Below are positions 28,705 to 36,035 of a DNA stretch of 64,000 nucleotides, in pieces. Origin of the DNA: Arthrobacter sp. ISL-65 (GTDB lineage Bacteria; Actinomycetota; Actinomycetes; Actinomycetales; Micrococcaceae); contig NZ_JAGGPN010000030.1 in assembly GCF_018613795.1 (NCBI RefSeq), positions 28,627-92,626 on the forward strand, read 5' to 3'. The notes under the pieces are model-generated. The model ran no database searches. It saw only the letters and a list, made by a program, of their open reading frames with translations, and was not told the origin of the DNA. The translations under genes and the position numbers were made by a program. The first letter of the stretch is position 1. Every line of letters begins with the position of its first letter.

Positions 28705-28995
28705 ATGATCGTCAACAGCCGTTTCCTGAAGGGCCAGAAGAAACCGGCGAAACAGCCGGCAGCACAACGGCGTCCGTACGACGAACCGCTGACGCCGACA
28801 GGTCAGGCCCGGTTGTGGCGCATGTTCAATCCTGGTGATCGCATCAAGGTCATCCACAACGGAAGCTACAGCCGCACCGGAACGGTCCACGAGCGAACGC
28901 ACGACGGTACGACACTGTGGATCTTGCTGGACTCCGGGATGGGCCGCATATTCGTAACAGAGGGAGACCCTGTGGCTTTGGTGCCATACGGATAG
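28705..28995 (+). CDS. Small basic protein with KOW-like barrel
   Basis: A 96-residue hypothetical protein. The N-terminus (1-45) is basic and Pro/Gln-rich (LKGQKKPAKQPAAQRRP). The second half reads as a small SH3/KOW-like beta barrel: FNPGDRIKVIHNGSYSRTG, then TLWILLDSGMGRIFVTEGD. Such folds often bind RNA or proteins, but no function is known. The ATG at 28705 has GGAGG 7 nt upstream and is preferred over an in-frame ATG at 28681. It converges on the sigma factor gene. Confidence 0.6.
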   Translation: MIVNSRFLKGQKKPAKQPAAQRRPYDEPLTPTGQARLWRMFNPGDRIKVIHNGSYSRTGTVHERTHDGTTLWILLDSGMGRIFVTEGDPVALVPYG

Positions 28996-29083
28996 CAAAC
29001 CATTCAGATCTCTGAGGCCGCGTGAGGCATCGCCAGTCCCCGGCCCGAATCGCACATAGTCAACCGGCAGTGTCGCCCGCCGG

Positions 29084-30013
29084 CTACCGAAGCCCCAACG
29101 TGCGCGCCAGCGCGTGCAGCACTGGCACGGCCCAGCCGAAGATCGCCTTCTTCACGTCCGTGGGGGTGGCCAATCGCTCCACAAGACCGGCTGCGCCAGA
29201 GGCATGAAGAAACCCGTGAAGGGATGTGCCAGAACCAAAGTGGCCCGCAGCGTGCATCGAAACCACCGCCCCCAAGGCTATTGGGGTGCCGGCAACCCGC
29301 ATGCCTGAATGCACTTCACGCAGGCCATGCACGGCCGCTGTACAGTCCGAACAGGTCCGGCGGTGCAGATTCGCCCTAAGAATCTCTCGGCGCGAGGCCG
29401 TATCCATCACCATACGGGCAAGAAGCGGCAGATACTTCCGGCATTGTTCGCCGGCAGCGCTCCCGACATATTCAACGAGGTAGGCTTCGCGCAGCCCACG
29501 GCGTGCCCTCCGCAATAACGCAGAAACGGCGTTAGCCTCGATTTCCAGAATCGGCGCCAGTTGCCGCGGCCGGAGCCCAACCACATCCGCGTGCCAGAGG
29601 ACCTGCTGCCATCGCTGGGGAAGGCTGGAGAAGGCGCGGGCCGCCATTTCACGTTCACCCATTCCGTCCACATAGGCATATCCACCGTCTTCGGCAGAAG
29701 CTTCGGGGACGTGTTCCACGGCGTATTCGTAGCTTCGCCTGCGCCAGTGATCCGCTGTGCTGGTACGGATGGCACGGTAAAAGTAGGGACGAAAGGGACC
29801 TGTGGGGCCCTTCCCTGACCGGATAGCGGACAGGACCTTGAGGAAGGCATGTGCCGCCAGGTCTTCAGCGTCGTTGTGATCCCTGGTAAGGCTGTAGGCA
29901 AAGGCAACGCCGGCATCCCAATGTTGCAGGTGCAGCATCGTCATTGCATGAGGGTCCGCTGCGGCGCTGGCTCGGACAATTGCGGCCTCCCCGTCCGGGT
30001 CCGGCACCTGCAT
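29084..30013 (-). CDS. ECF-type sigma factor with fused zinc-binding tail
   Basis: A 309-residue protein. Residues 15-90 match sigma region 2 (AFAYSLTRDHNDAEDLAAHAF, then FRPYFYRAIRTSTADHW), and residues 120-180 match region 4 (LPQRWQQVLWHADVVGL, then NAVSALLRRARRGLREAYL). A C-terminal extension follows with C191 and H217-x3-C221-x2-C224, the pattern of zinc-binding anti-sigma (ZAS) domains, then weakly hydrophobic stretches near 240-260 and 290-305. No separate anti-sigma gene is adjacent, so regulation may be built into this protein. Promoter targets are unknown. It is divergent from the NTF2-like gene. Confidence 0.8.
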   Translation of the reverse strand: MQVPDPDGEAAIVRASAAADPHAMTMLHLQHWDAGVAFAYSLTRDHNDAEDLAAHAFLKVLSAIRSGKGPTGPFRPYFYRAIRTSTADHWRRRSYEYAVEHVPEASAEDGGYAYVDGMGEREMAARAFSSLPQRWQQVLWHADVVGLRPRQLAPILEIEANAVSALLRRARRGLREAYLVEYVGSAAGEQCRKYLPLLARMVMDTASRREILRANLHRRTCSDCTAAVHGLREVHSGMRVAGTPIALGAVVSMHAAGHFGSGTSLHGFLHASGAAGLVERLATPTDVKKAIFGWAVPVLHALARTLGLR

Positions 30014-30378
30014 CAGGAGGCGACATCCTGCTCGGCGCCCGGCTGGTGAGCGCTCACATCAAAGCCGTCGCTGTACCTAGGCGGATCATTTCCACATGCC
30101 CTCCACGCCGAGACTGTGCCCTATCCCCCTCGTAGTGATCTTACTCACACGCAGGCTTTCTTCCGAATTTTCTTCATAAAATCATCTAATAGCCGGCCGG
30201 TGACAATGCTGATTACTGTCAGCAGCGCTCCCAATCGCGCCCGCATTCGGCGCCCGGACCGAACGGAAACAGCAAGAAGGCCGCTGGAACCTTGCCACTC
30301 CCCCCGTCATGCCAAGATATAAGCCAACTTGTCGTCGGCCTTCTCGGAAAGTTCGCAGTCGGCCGGATGAAAGGAACA
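30014..30378. other. 365-bp intergenic region, sigma factor/NTF2-like genes
   Basis: A divergent upstream region that is more AT-rich than its surroundings near 30130-30190 (for example ttcttcataaaatcatct), as expected of promoters. An agaaggcc/ggccttct inverted pair with a wide loop lies near 30273-30345. I see no further gene, repeat or clear promoter hexamers. Confidence 0.5.
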
Positions 30379-30765
30379 ATGAACAACCCGCTGGCAGATC
30401 CAACAGAGCAGCTTCGCTCAGTCGAGCGAGCCCGGATTCAGGCTCTGGTCTCGGGAGATATAGCCGTCGCCCGGTTACTTCACAGCCCGGCCTTTCAGAT
30501 CATCACGGCGATAGGCCAGAACATGAGTCGGGATGAGTATCTCTCCGCAGTGGAGTCCGGAACTGTCAAGTACCTGCTGTGGGAGCCCGGGGAGATCTCG
30601 GTACGATTTCACGGGCACGCCGCCGTCCTGCGGTGTCGGGCACGCCGCGAAGTGATCTTGGGAGGATCTCCTATGCCCCAAGCCAGCTACTGGCACACGG
30701 ACACCTATGAGCTGACCGATGGCGCTTGGCGAGCGGTGTGGTCACACATCACTGAGATCTACTAA
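30379..30765 (+). CDS. NTF2-like/DUF4440 protein
   Basis: A 128-residue protein of the NTF2-like superfamily. It opens with a helix (LRSVERARIQALVSGDIAVARLLHSPAFQIIT), continues through MSRDEYLSAVESGTVKYLLWE and strands such as VRFHGHAAVLRCRARREV, and ends with WRAVWSHITEIY, the usual last strand of SnoaL/DUF4440 proteins. These can be small enzymes or ligand-binding proteins, so no role is assigned. The ATG at 30379 is preceded by AAAGGA; an in-frame ATG at 30367 is possible. It is divergent from the sigma factor gene. Confidence 0.75.
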   Translation: MNNPLADPTEQLRSVERARIQALVSGDIAVARLLHSPAFQIITAIGQNMSRDEYLSAVESGTVKYLLWEPGEISVRFHGHAAVLRCRARREVILGGSPMPQASYWHTDTYELTDGAWRAVWSHITEIY

Positions 30766-30820
30766 CCGGATAAAGCCGGTGGTAACACCTTCGCTGATGA
30801 CCTGCTAACACGGGTTGTCT

Positions 30821-31018
30821 TCAGGCATCGGCGTTTGGGCCGGTGAGATCCACAATGCTCCCGGCGACCGCAACTTCTCGCACGGCCCAGATACCCGCAA
30901 TCGCGGCATCCTCATGGGCGTAAGCCTCCGAGGTGAGCATCTGCGAACCGTCCACTGCGACCAGTCGGAACCTGTGGCAGCCGTCCCCGTCCAGGTACAG
31001 TTCAAAACTAGCGGCCAT
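30821..31018 (-). CDS. Single-repeat YegP/DUF1508-like protein
   Basis: A 65-residue protein matching one YegP (DUF1508) unit: a strand (FELYLDGDGCHRFRLVAVDG), then SEAYAHEDAAIAGIWAVREVA, an arrangement like the usual ...SE-x-Y-x5-A...I..V. A strong Shine-Dalgarno (AGGAGAA) precedes the ATG at 31018. Canonical YegP proteins have two such repeats; one-repeat forms occur in actinobacteria. Function is unknown. A longer overlapping frame in the same region is rejected. It converges on the NTF2-like gene. Confidence 0.75.
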   Translation of the reverse strand: MAASFELYLDGDGCHRFRLVAVDGSQMLTSEAYAHEDAAIAGIWAVREVAVAGSIVDLTGPNADA

Positions 31019-31346
31019 GGCGTTCTCCTAACACGAATGCGGAGCCTGCATGCCCCGTCTCCAACGAAACCGTCGCAGTTAAGTACCGGCCGCAGCGCAT
31101 TTCGTGACGGCGGACGGATTTTCGGGACCCTCATCTGTGAATCGCAGTGGTAGAAGACCGATGTTGGCGCCACTGCTAAGAGCGCCACTTTGCGCTGCGG
31201 AAAGAAGGCCATTTAGAGCTGCGATGCACAGCCATCATCCACGTGCAACCACTAGCGTCACGAATCCGCCGCGGTCTGGTCTATAGAGTGACGCTCCTGC
31301 TTCAGCTGATTCCCCGGGTCTGCGGTGCAGGAAATGAGAGGACAAC
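31019..31346. other. 328-bp intergenic region
   Basis: Lies between two divergent small genes. I see no coding frame with good composition, no tRNA and no clear promoter pair. It presumably holds the promoters of the DUF1508-like gene (minus) and the winged-helix gene (plus). Confidence 0.45.
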
Positions 31347-31646
31347 ATGCACAATGCACTGATCCGGAATCCTGAGCCGGCCAGCGGAAGCCGCGGGAAT
31401 GCCCTGCACGCGCTGAACGCGATAAAACGGGCACCCAGAATGGCCATCCTGAGAAGCATCAGAGCCGGGAACTGGCATACCGGCAAAGAGATCGAAGAAT
31501 CAATCGGATGTTCGACACAGGAAGCCTTGCCGCACCTTGCAGTGCTACAGGAGCTCGGCATCCTCATCCACGACGAGGGTCACTTTAGTGTGAACACTGA
31601 CGCTTTGGATTCCCTGCTTCTCCAGTCCCGGACCACATCCGAGTAG
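31347..31646 (+). CDS. Small winged-helix (ArsR-like) regulator
   Basis: A 99-residue protein with the arrangement of a winged helix: RAPRMAILRSIRAGNWHTGKEI, then ESIGCSTQEALPHLAVLQELGILIHDEGHFSVN, which matches the ArsR/MarR-like recognition helix and wing. No metal-binding cysteine pair is seen. The ATG at 31347 follows GAGGAC. The gene stands alone and converges on truA. The target is unknown. Confidence 0.7.
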   Translation: MHNALIRNPEPASGSRGNALHALNAIKRAPRMAILRSIRAGNWHTGKEIEESIGCSTQEALPHLAVLQELGILIHDEGHFSVNTDALDSLLLQSRTTSE

Positions 31647-31664
31647 ACGGCACGCCGTCTACTC
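31641..31664. terminator. Hairpin spanning the winged-helix gene stop
   Basis: An 11-bp perfect stem, gagtagacggc at 31641-31651 and gccgtctactc at 31654-31664, has only 2 nt between the arms and includes the stop codon TAG. It sits between the convergent regulator and truA genes and may terminate either transcript. Confidence 0.5.
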
Positions 31665-31711
31665 ACTGATTGTTATGCGCTTAGCATATGCCAAAAACAG
31701 CGGCACAAATC

Positions 31712-32602
31712 TTACTGGCGCACCGCCCGTGTGAGCTCTGCCCGGGCCAGCAGTTCGCCGTCGGAGGGGTAGGCCACTTCCTCGAACACCAGGGGGTGCG
31801 GCGCGGCAAGGACAGAGCGGGCATCGCGTTTCCTCGCCAGCAGCCGCTCGTGCAGCCACTCCGGACGTTCCTGCCCCTCCCCGACGTACAGGGCGGACCC
31901 CACCAGGGCGCGGACCATGTTGTGGCAGAAGGCGTCGGCCTGGACCGTGACGACGATGACGCCGTCCTGCCCGCGGGAAAACTCGAAGCGCTGCAGCTCC
32001 CGGACGGTGGTGGAACCTTCACGCGGCTTGCAAAAGGACAGGAAGTTGTGCAGGCCCAGCAGCTGCGCCGAGCCTTCGTTTAGCAGGTCCACGTCCAGGG
32101 GCGTTTTGTGCCAGAGCGTGTGGTAGCGGCCGAGCGGATCCCACGTCTCCGGGCCGTCCGCGATGCGGTAGCTGTAGCGGCGCCACAGGGCGGAGAAACG
32201 GGCGTCGAACCCTTCAGGGGCGACGGCGGCGTGGTGCACCATGATTGCACCGGTCTGGTCCCCCAGCCCGCGGCTGAGCGTGCCCCTCAGGCGGCGCAGA
32301 AGGGCGACGGCGGGATCGACGGCCGCACCACGGTTCAGTCCCAGCCACTCGGCTTCGGTGAGGTCCAGGTGGACCACCTGGCCACGGGCGTGCACGCCGG
32401 CGTCGGTGCGTCCGGCCACCGTGACGCGCACCGGCCGCTGGAGCAGCAGCGCCAGCGCGTCCTCCAGAACTCCCTGAACGGTACGCAGCCCCGGCTGCAC
32501 TGCCCACCCGCTGAACGGGCCGCCGTCGTACGCCAAATCGAGCCGGATACGCAAAAACCCGCCGCCCCCCAAAACGGGGGCAGCGGGTTTTTGGTGGGTC
32601 AT
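31712..32602 (-). CDS. truA: tRNA pseudouridine synthase A
   Basis: Makes pseudouridine at tRNA positions 38-40. It has 296 residues. Catalytic Asp lies in VAGRTDAGVHARGQVVHLD; other motifs are RIRLDLAYDGGPFSGWAVQP at the N-terminus and FCHNMVRALVGSALYVGEG near the C-terminus. The ATG at 32602 is 31 bp after rplQ and gives about 16 residues before the conserved part. Those codons contain a terminator-like hairpin, so a start further in (TTG near 32554, giving RIRLDLAYDG) is possible. It closes the rpoA-rplQ group. Confidence 0.93.
   Translation of the reverse strand: MTHQKPAAPVLGGGGFLRIRLDLAYDGGPFSGWAVQPGLRTVQGVLEDALALLLQRPVRVTVAGRTDAGVHARGQVVHLDLTEAEWLGLNRGAAVDPAVALLRRLRGTLSRGLGDQTGAIMVHHAAVAPEGFDARFSALWRRYSYRIADGPETWDPLGRYHTLWHKTPLDVDLLNEGSAQLLGLHNFLSFCKPREGSTTVRELQRFEFSRGQDGVIVVTVQADAFCHNMVRALVGSALYVGEGQERPEWLHERLLARKRDARSVLAAPHPLVFEEVAYPSDGELLARAELTRAVRQ
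32554..32592 (-). terminator. Terminator-like hairpin inside the truA start
   Basis: Arms of 16 nt (aaaaacccgccgcccc at 32554-32569 and ggggcagcgggttttt at 32577-32592) pair with one mismatch. On the minus strand the hairpin ends in a run of T, the form of an intrinsic terminator. It lies about 40 bp beyond the rplQ stop but within the first codons of truA as annotated. Confidence 0.8.
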
Positions 32603-32633
32603 AGACTCAAGTCTATGCGAAGGATTTAGCGAA

Positions 32634-33218
32634 TTACTTCGCGTCCTTGGCCTCGTCGGCAGCAGCCTCGTCAGCGGCAGCTTCCTCGGCCGGAGCCTCT
32701 TCAGCAGCAGCTTCTTCAGCCGGAGCTTCCTCAGCGGCGGGAGCCTCTTCGGTTGCAGCTTCGGTCTCGACGACCTCTGCCTCGGGAGCTTCCTCAGCGG
32801 CCGGAGCAGCAGTGGCAGCAGCCTGGGTGGCCTCGGCTACAACGGCCTGCTTGGCGGAAACCGGCTCGAGAACCAGCTCGATGACAGCCATGGGAGCGTT
32901 GTCGCCCTTGCGGTTGCCGATCTTGGTGATGCGGGTGTAGCCGCCGCTGCGGTTCTCCACAGCCTGCGCGATGTCGGTGAACAGCTCGTGGACGACGCCC
33001 TTGTTGCTGATCAGGCCGAGAACGCGGCGGCGGGAAGCGAGGTCGCCACGCTTGGCGAAGGTGACCAGGCGTTCTGCGTACGGCTTCAGGCGCTTGGCCT
33101 TGGTGACCGTGGTGGTGATCCGCTTGTGCTCGAACAGTGCGGAAGCCAGGTTCGCGAGCATGAGACGCTCGTGAGCCGGGCCGCCTCCGAGGCGCGGACC
33201 CTTAGTGGGGGTAGGCAT
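32634..33218 (-). CDS. rplQ: 50S ribosomal protein L17
   Basis: Large-subunit protein near the exit tunnel. The core (1-117) starts [20 protein letters not shown] and contains [20 protein letters not shown]. About 75 further residues form an acidic Ala/Glu-rich tail with repeated AEEAPAEEA units, giving 194 residues against roughly 120 in E. coli. Such tails are seen in Micrococcaceae; their role is unknown. It follows rpoA by 78 bp and is followed by a terminator-like hairpin. Confidence 0.96.
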   Translation of the reverse strand: MPTPTKGPRLGGGPAHERLMLANLASALFEHKRITTTVTKAKRLKPYAERLVTFAKRGDLASRRRVLGLISNKGVVHELFTDIAQAVENRSGGYTRITKIGNRKGDNAPMAVIELVLEPVSAKQAVVAEATQAAATAAPAAEEAPEAEVVETEAATEEAPAAEEAPAEEAAAEEAPAEEAAADEAAADEAKDAK

Positions 33219-33296
33219 AATTGTTTCTCCTCATATGGAAGCCGGGAGGCTGCGCACAACGCGGTGCTGGCCAGCCCCTCGGCCAAGATCTGCTTG

Positions 33297-34307
33297 TTAG
33301 AGCTCGTCGTCGCTGAACGCGGCGTCGTCCTCTTCGATGGCTGCGGCGCGGGCTGCCAGGTCGAAACCGGGAGGCGAGTCCTTCAGGGACAGACCCAGTT
33401 CAACCAGCTTTGCCTTGACCTCATCGATGGACTTCGCACCGAAGTTGCGGATGTCCATCAGGTCAGCCTCGGAGCGGGCAACGAGTTCACCCACGGTGTG
33501 GATGCCCTCACGCTTGAGGCAGTTGTAGGAACGGACGGTGAGGTCCAGATCCTCGATCGGCAGAGCCATGTCTGCTGCCAGGGCAGCATCCGTCGGCGAC
33601 GGGCCAATCTCGATACCCTCAGCTGCGGTGTTCAGCTCGCGGGCCAGACCGAACAGTTCCACCAGGGTCGTGCCAGCGGAAGCAACGGCATCGCGCGGGG
33701 CGATGGCCTGCTTGGTCTCGACGTCGACAATGAGCTTGTCGAAGTCGGTGCGCTGCTCAACACGGGTGGCTTCCACGCGGAAAGTAACCTTCAGCACCGG
33801 CGAGTAGATGGAGTCAACCGGAATACGGCCGATCTCTGCGTCGCCGGACTTGTTCTGAGCTGCCGAAACGTAGCCGCGGCCGCGCTCGATGGTCAGTTCG
33901 AGTTCGAACTTGCCCTTCGAGTTCAGCGTGGCAATGTGCAGATCCGGGTTGTGGAACTCGACGCCGGCCGGCGGAGCAATGTCCGCGGCGGTGACGACTC
34001 CGGGGCCCTGCTTGCGCAGGTAAGCAACAACCGGCTCGTCGTGCTCGGAGGACACAGACAGGTTCTTGATGTTGAGGATGATCTCGGTGACATCTTCCTT
34101 GACACCCGGAACCGTCGTGAACTCGTGCAGCACGCCATCGATCCGGAGGCTGGTTACAGCGGCACCGGGGATGGAGGAGAGCAGGGTACGGCGGAGGGAG
34201 TTTCCGAGGGTGTAACCGAAGCCCGGCTCCAGCGGTTCAATGATGAACCGGGAGCGGTTTTCGGAGACGACCTCTTCGGAGAGGGTGGGGCGCTGTGCAA
34301 TGAGCAC
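33297..34307 (-). CDS. rpoA: RNA polymerase alpha subunit
   Basis: Scaffold for RNA polymerase assembly and contact point for UP elements and activators. It has 336 residues. The N-terminal domain includes [20 protein letters not shown] and GYVSAAQNK; the C-terminal domain (about 245-315) includes [20 protein letters not shown] and [15 protein letters not shown]. The start is a GTG with GAAAGG upstream. The 131-bp gap to rpsK holds a perfect 15-bp hairpin and the motif TCATATAGCGG, also found twice upstream of rpoB. rpsD, which precedes rpoA in mycobacteria, is absent. Confidence 0.98.
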   Translation of the reverse strand: MLIAQRPTLSEEVVSENRSRFIIEPLEPGFGYTLGNSLRRTLLSSIPGAAVTSLRIDGVLHEFTTVPGVKEDVTEIILNIKNLSVSSEHDEPVVAYLRKQGPGVVTAADIAPPAGVEFHNPDLHIATLNSKGKFELELTIERGRGYVSAAQNKSGDAEIGRIPVDSIYSPVLKVTFRVEATRVEQRTDFDKLIVDVETKQAIAPRDAVASAGTTLVELFGLARELNTAAEGIEIGPSPTDAALAADMALPIEDLDLTVRSYNCLKREGIHTVGELVARSEADLMDIRNFGAKSIDEVKAKLVELGLSLKDSPPGFDLAARAAAIEEDDAAFSDDEL

Positions 34308-34330
34308 TTAGGTTTCCTTTCGGCGAGCAT

Positions 34331-34341
34331 CCGCTATATGA
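34331..34341 (-). promoter_or_regulatory. 11-bp motif upstream of rpoA, shared with rpoB
   Basis: TCATATAGCGG on the minus strand, 24 nt before the rpoA GTG. Identical copies lie at 63181-63191 and 63267-63277 upstream of rpoB. I found no other copy. It has no good -35 partner at standard spacing, so promoter, protein site and RNA element all remain possible. Confidence 0.5.
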
Positions 34342-34387
34342 CGCAACACAGGTGGTGGAAAATCGGTCTGAGGACTTAACGCGGCGG

Positions 34388-34420
34388 GCTTGCCCGGACC
34401 CGAAACGGGTCCGGGCAAGC
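34388..34420 (-). other. Perfect hairpin between rpsK and rpoA
   Basis: A 15-bp perfect stem (34388-34402 with 34406-34420) and a 3-nt loop. No U-tract follows on the minus strand, so it may be an attenuator, a processing site or a transcript-end stabiliser rather than a full terminator. Confidence 0.7.
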
Positions 34421-34438
34421 TCCGGCTGCGGAAAATAC

Positions 34439-34840
34439 TTAGACGCGGCGGCGCTTCGGCGGACGGCAGCCGTTGTGCGCGGCGGGGGTGACGTCCTGAA
34501 TGGAGCCAACCTCGAGGCCGGCAGCCTGCAGCGAACGGATGGCGGTTTCGCGTCCGGAACCCGGTCCCTTGACGAACACGTCAACCTTCTTCAGGCCGTG
34601 CTCCTGTGCACGCTTGGCGGCGGCTTCGGCAGCCATCTGCGCAGCGAACGGGGTGGACTTACGCGAGCCCTTGAATCCAACTTCACCGGCGGAAGCCCAG
34701 GAAATCACAGCACCGTTCGGGTCCGTGATGGACACGATGGTGTTGTTGAACGTGCTCTTGATGTGCGCCTGGCCAAGCGCGATATTCTTTTTGTCCTTCT
34801 TACGCGGCTTGCGAACCGCGCCACGAGTCTTCGGGGGCAT
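34439..34840 (-). CDS. rpsK: 30S ribosomal protein S11
   Basis: Platform protein of the small subunit that contacts 16S rRNA and the mRNA exit region. It has 133 residues, the usual size, with the basic N-terminus [19 protein letters not shown] and core [21 protein letters not shown], ending in [15 protein letters not shown]. It lies 72 bp after rpsM, with a small catttgcc/ggcaaatg hairpin between, and upstream of rpoA. Confidence 0.98.
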   Translation of the reverse strand: MPPKTRGAVRKPRKKDKKNIALGQAHIKSTFNNTIVSITDPNGAVISWASAGEVGFKGSRKSTPFAAQMAAEAAAKRAQEHGLKKVDVFVKGPGSGRETAIRSLQAAGLEVGSIQDVTPAAHNGCRPPKRRRV

Positions 34841-34912
34841 TTCTTCTCCTACAGAAAGTTATTTTGGGGGAAGGCCGTGCTGGTCCCACATTTGCCGTCA
34901 GGCAAATGGGGT

Positions 34913-35287
34913 TTAGCGGGCCTTCTTCTTGCCGGCGACGGTACGCTTCGGGCCCTTGCGGGTACGAGCGTTGGTCTTCGTACGCTGACCGCGTACGGGC
35001 AGGCCCTTGCGGTGACGCAGGCCTTCGTAGCTGCCGATTTCAACCTTGCGGCGGATATCTGCTGCTACTTCGCGGCGAAGGTCACCCTCAACCTTGTAGT
35101 TGCCTTCAATGTAGTCACGCAGCTCTACCAGCTGCGCATCCGTCAGGTCCTTGACCCGAACGTCAGCGCTGATGCCGGTGGCAGCCAGGGTTTCGTGTGC
35201 ACGGGTCTTGCCCACGCCGTAGATGTAAGTAAGCGCAATTTCCAGCCGCTTTTCGCGGGGAATGTCTACGCCAGCGAGACGAGCCAT
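34913..35287 (-). CDS. rpsM: 30S ribosomal protein S13
   Basis: Head protein of the small subunit that bridges to the 50S subunit and contacts P-site tRNA. It has 124 residues, starting [20 protein letters not shown] and containing [20 protein letters not shown], with a Lys/Arg-rich end. It follows rpmJ by 171 bp, a long gap for this cluster that may hold its own promoter or leader. Confidence 0.98.
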   Translation of the reverse strand: MARLAGVDIPREKRLEIALTYIYGVGKTRAHETLAATGISADVRVKDLTDAQLVELRDYIEGNYKVEGDLRREVAADIRRKVEIGSYEGLRHRKGLPVRGQRTKTNARTRKGPKRTVAGKKKAR

Positions 35288-35458
35288 AGTGGCGTACTCC
35301 TTGAATAAACCGGAGGTCGTAGGCAGTACACCCGCACTTTCAGTGCGGCCCCAGCCTCCGACCGGGGGTTAGCTGTCCGGGCCCATGCGTCCCAGTTCAG
35401 CTTGTGCTGCCTTTATTTACTTGCGTGGGTTAGCAACCCAGGGATTCCCTGACGGGAA

Positions 35459-35572
35459 TTAGCCCTGGCGCTGCTTGTGGCGCGGGTTCTCGCAGATCAC
35501 CATGACCCGGCCGTTACGGCGGATCACTTTGCACTTTTCGCAGATCTGCTTGACGCTCGGCTTGACCTTCAT
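35459..35572 (-). CDS. rpmJ: 50S ribosomal protein L36
   Basis: A 37-residue zinc-binding large-subunit protein, too short for most ORF lists. It starts [19 protein letters not shown] and ends [15 protein letters not shown], with the C-x2-C...C...H zinc ligands of the canonical zinc-containing form. It lies 70 bp after infA, where a near-palindrome (gcggcc at 35609 to ggccgc at 35635) fills the gap. Confidence 0.97.
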   Translation of the reverse strand: MKVKPSVKQICEKCKVIRRNGRVMVICENPRHKQRQG

Positions 35573-35642
35573 GGCGTTCCTTTGCGTGATAGCAGTTGGG
35601 CCGATGGAGCGGCCTTAGGCAATTGCCTTGGCCGCCCAACGT

Positions 35643-35864
35643 TTACTTGTAGCGGTAGACGATACGACCACGTGTCAGGTCATAAGGGCTCAGCTCCACC
35701 ACTACGCGGTCCTCAGGGAGAATCCTGATGTAGTGCTGGCGCATCTTCCCAGAGATGTGTGCAAGGACGACGTGCTTGTTGGTGAGCTCAACACGAAACA
35801 TCGCGTTGGGCAGCGCCTCAGTCACTACGCCCTCGATCTCAATGACCCCGTCCTTCTTGGCCAT
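35643..35864 (-). CDS. infA: Translation initiation factor IF-1
   Basis: An OB-fold factor that blocks the ribosomal A site during initiation. It has 73 residues from the ATG at 35864, with GGAGGA upstream, starting [20 protein letters not shown] and containing [19 protein letters not shown]. An open frame extends upstream but lacks family sequence. It leads the infA-rpmJ-rpsM-rpsK group, and the 171-bp gap upstream separates it from the P1 peptidase gene. Confidence 0.98.
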   Translation of the reverse strand: MAKKDGVIEIEGVVTEALPNAMFRVELTNKHVVLAHISGKMRQHYIRILPEDRVVVELSPYDLTRGRIVYRYK

Positions 35865-36035
35865 ATCCTCCGCTAACTGTTGTTTGCCACAGACCTCCGG
35901 CTGGCGCCGGGCATGACTGCGGACGTTTTTTGATTTGATTGATCGTCGTCCTCCGGCCCACAAATGGGCGTGGCAGGGCAGACAACCAACATGCAACTCT
36001 ACGGCATTAGGCCCGGAAAGTTAAATCCAGCCATG

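Noticed and set aside
30805..31212. 135-codon minus-strand frame overlapping the DUF1508-like gene
   Set aside because: It is in another frame from the 65-residue protein, which has a strong Shine-Dalgarno and a recognisable YegP-like pattern.
21456..31711. Prophage or insertion sequence in the accessory segment
   Set aside because: No integrase, transposase, terminal inverted repeats, target duplication or tRNA attachment site was seen.
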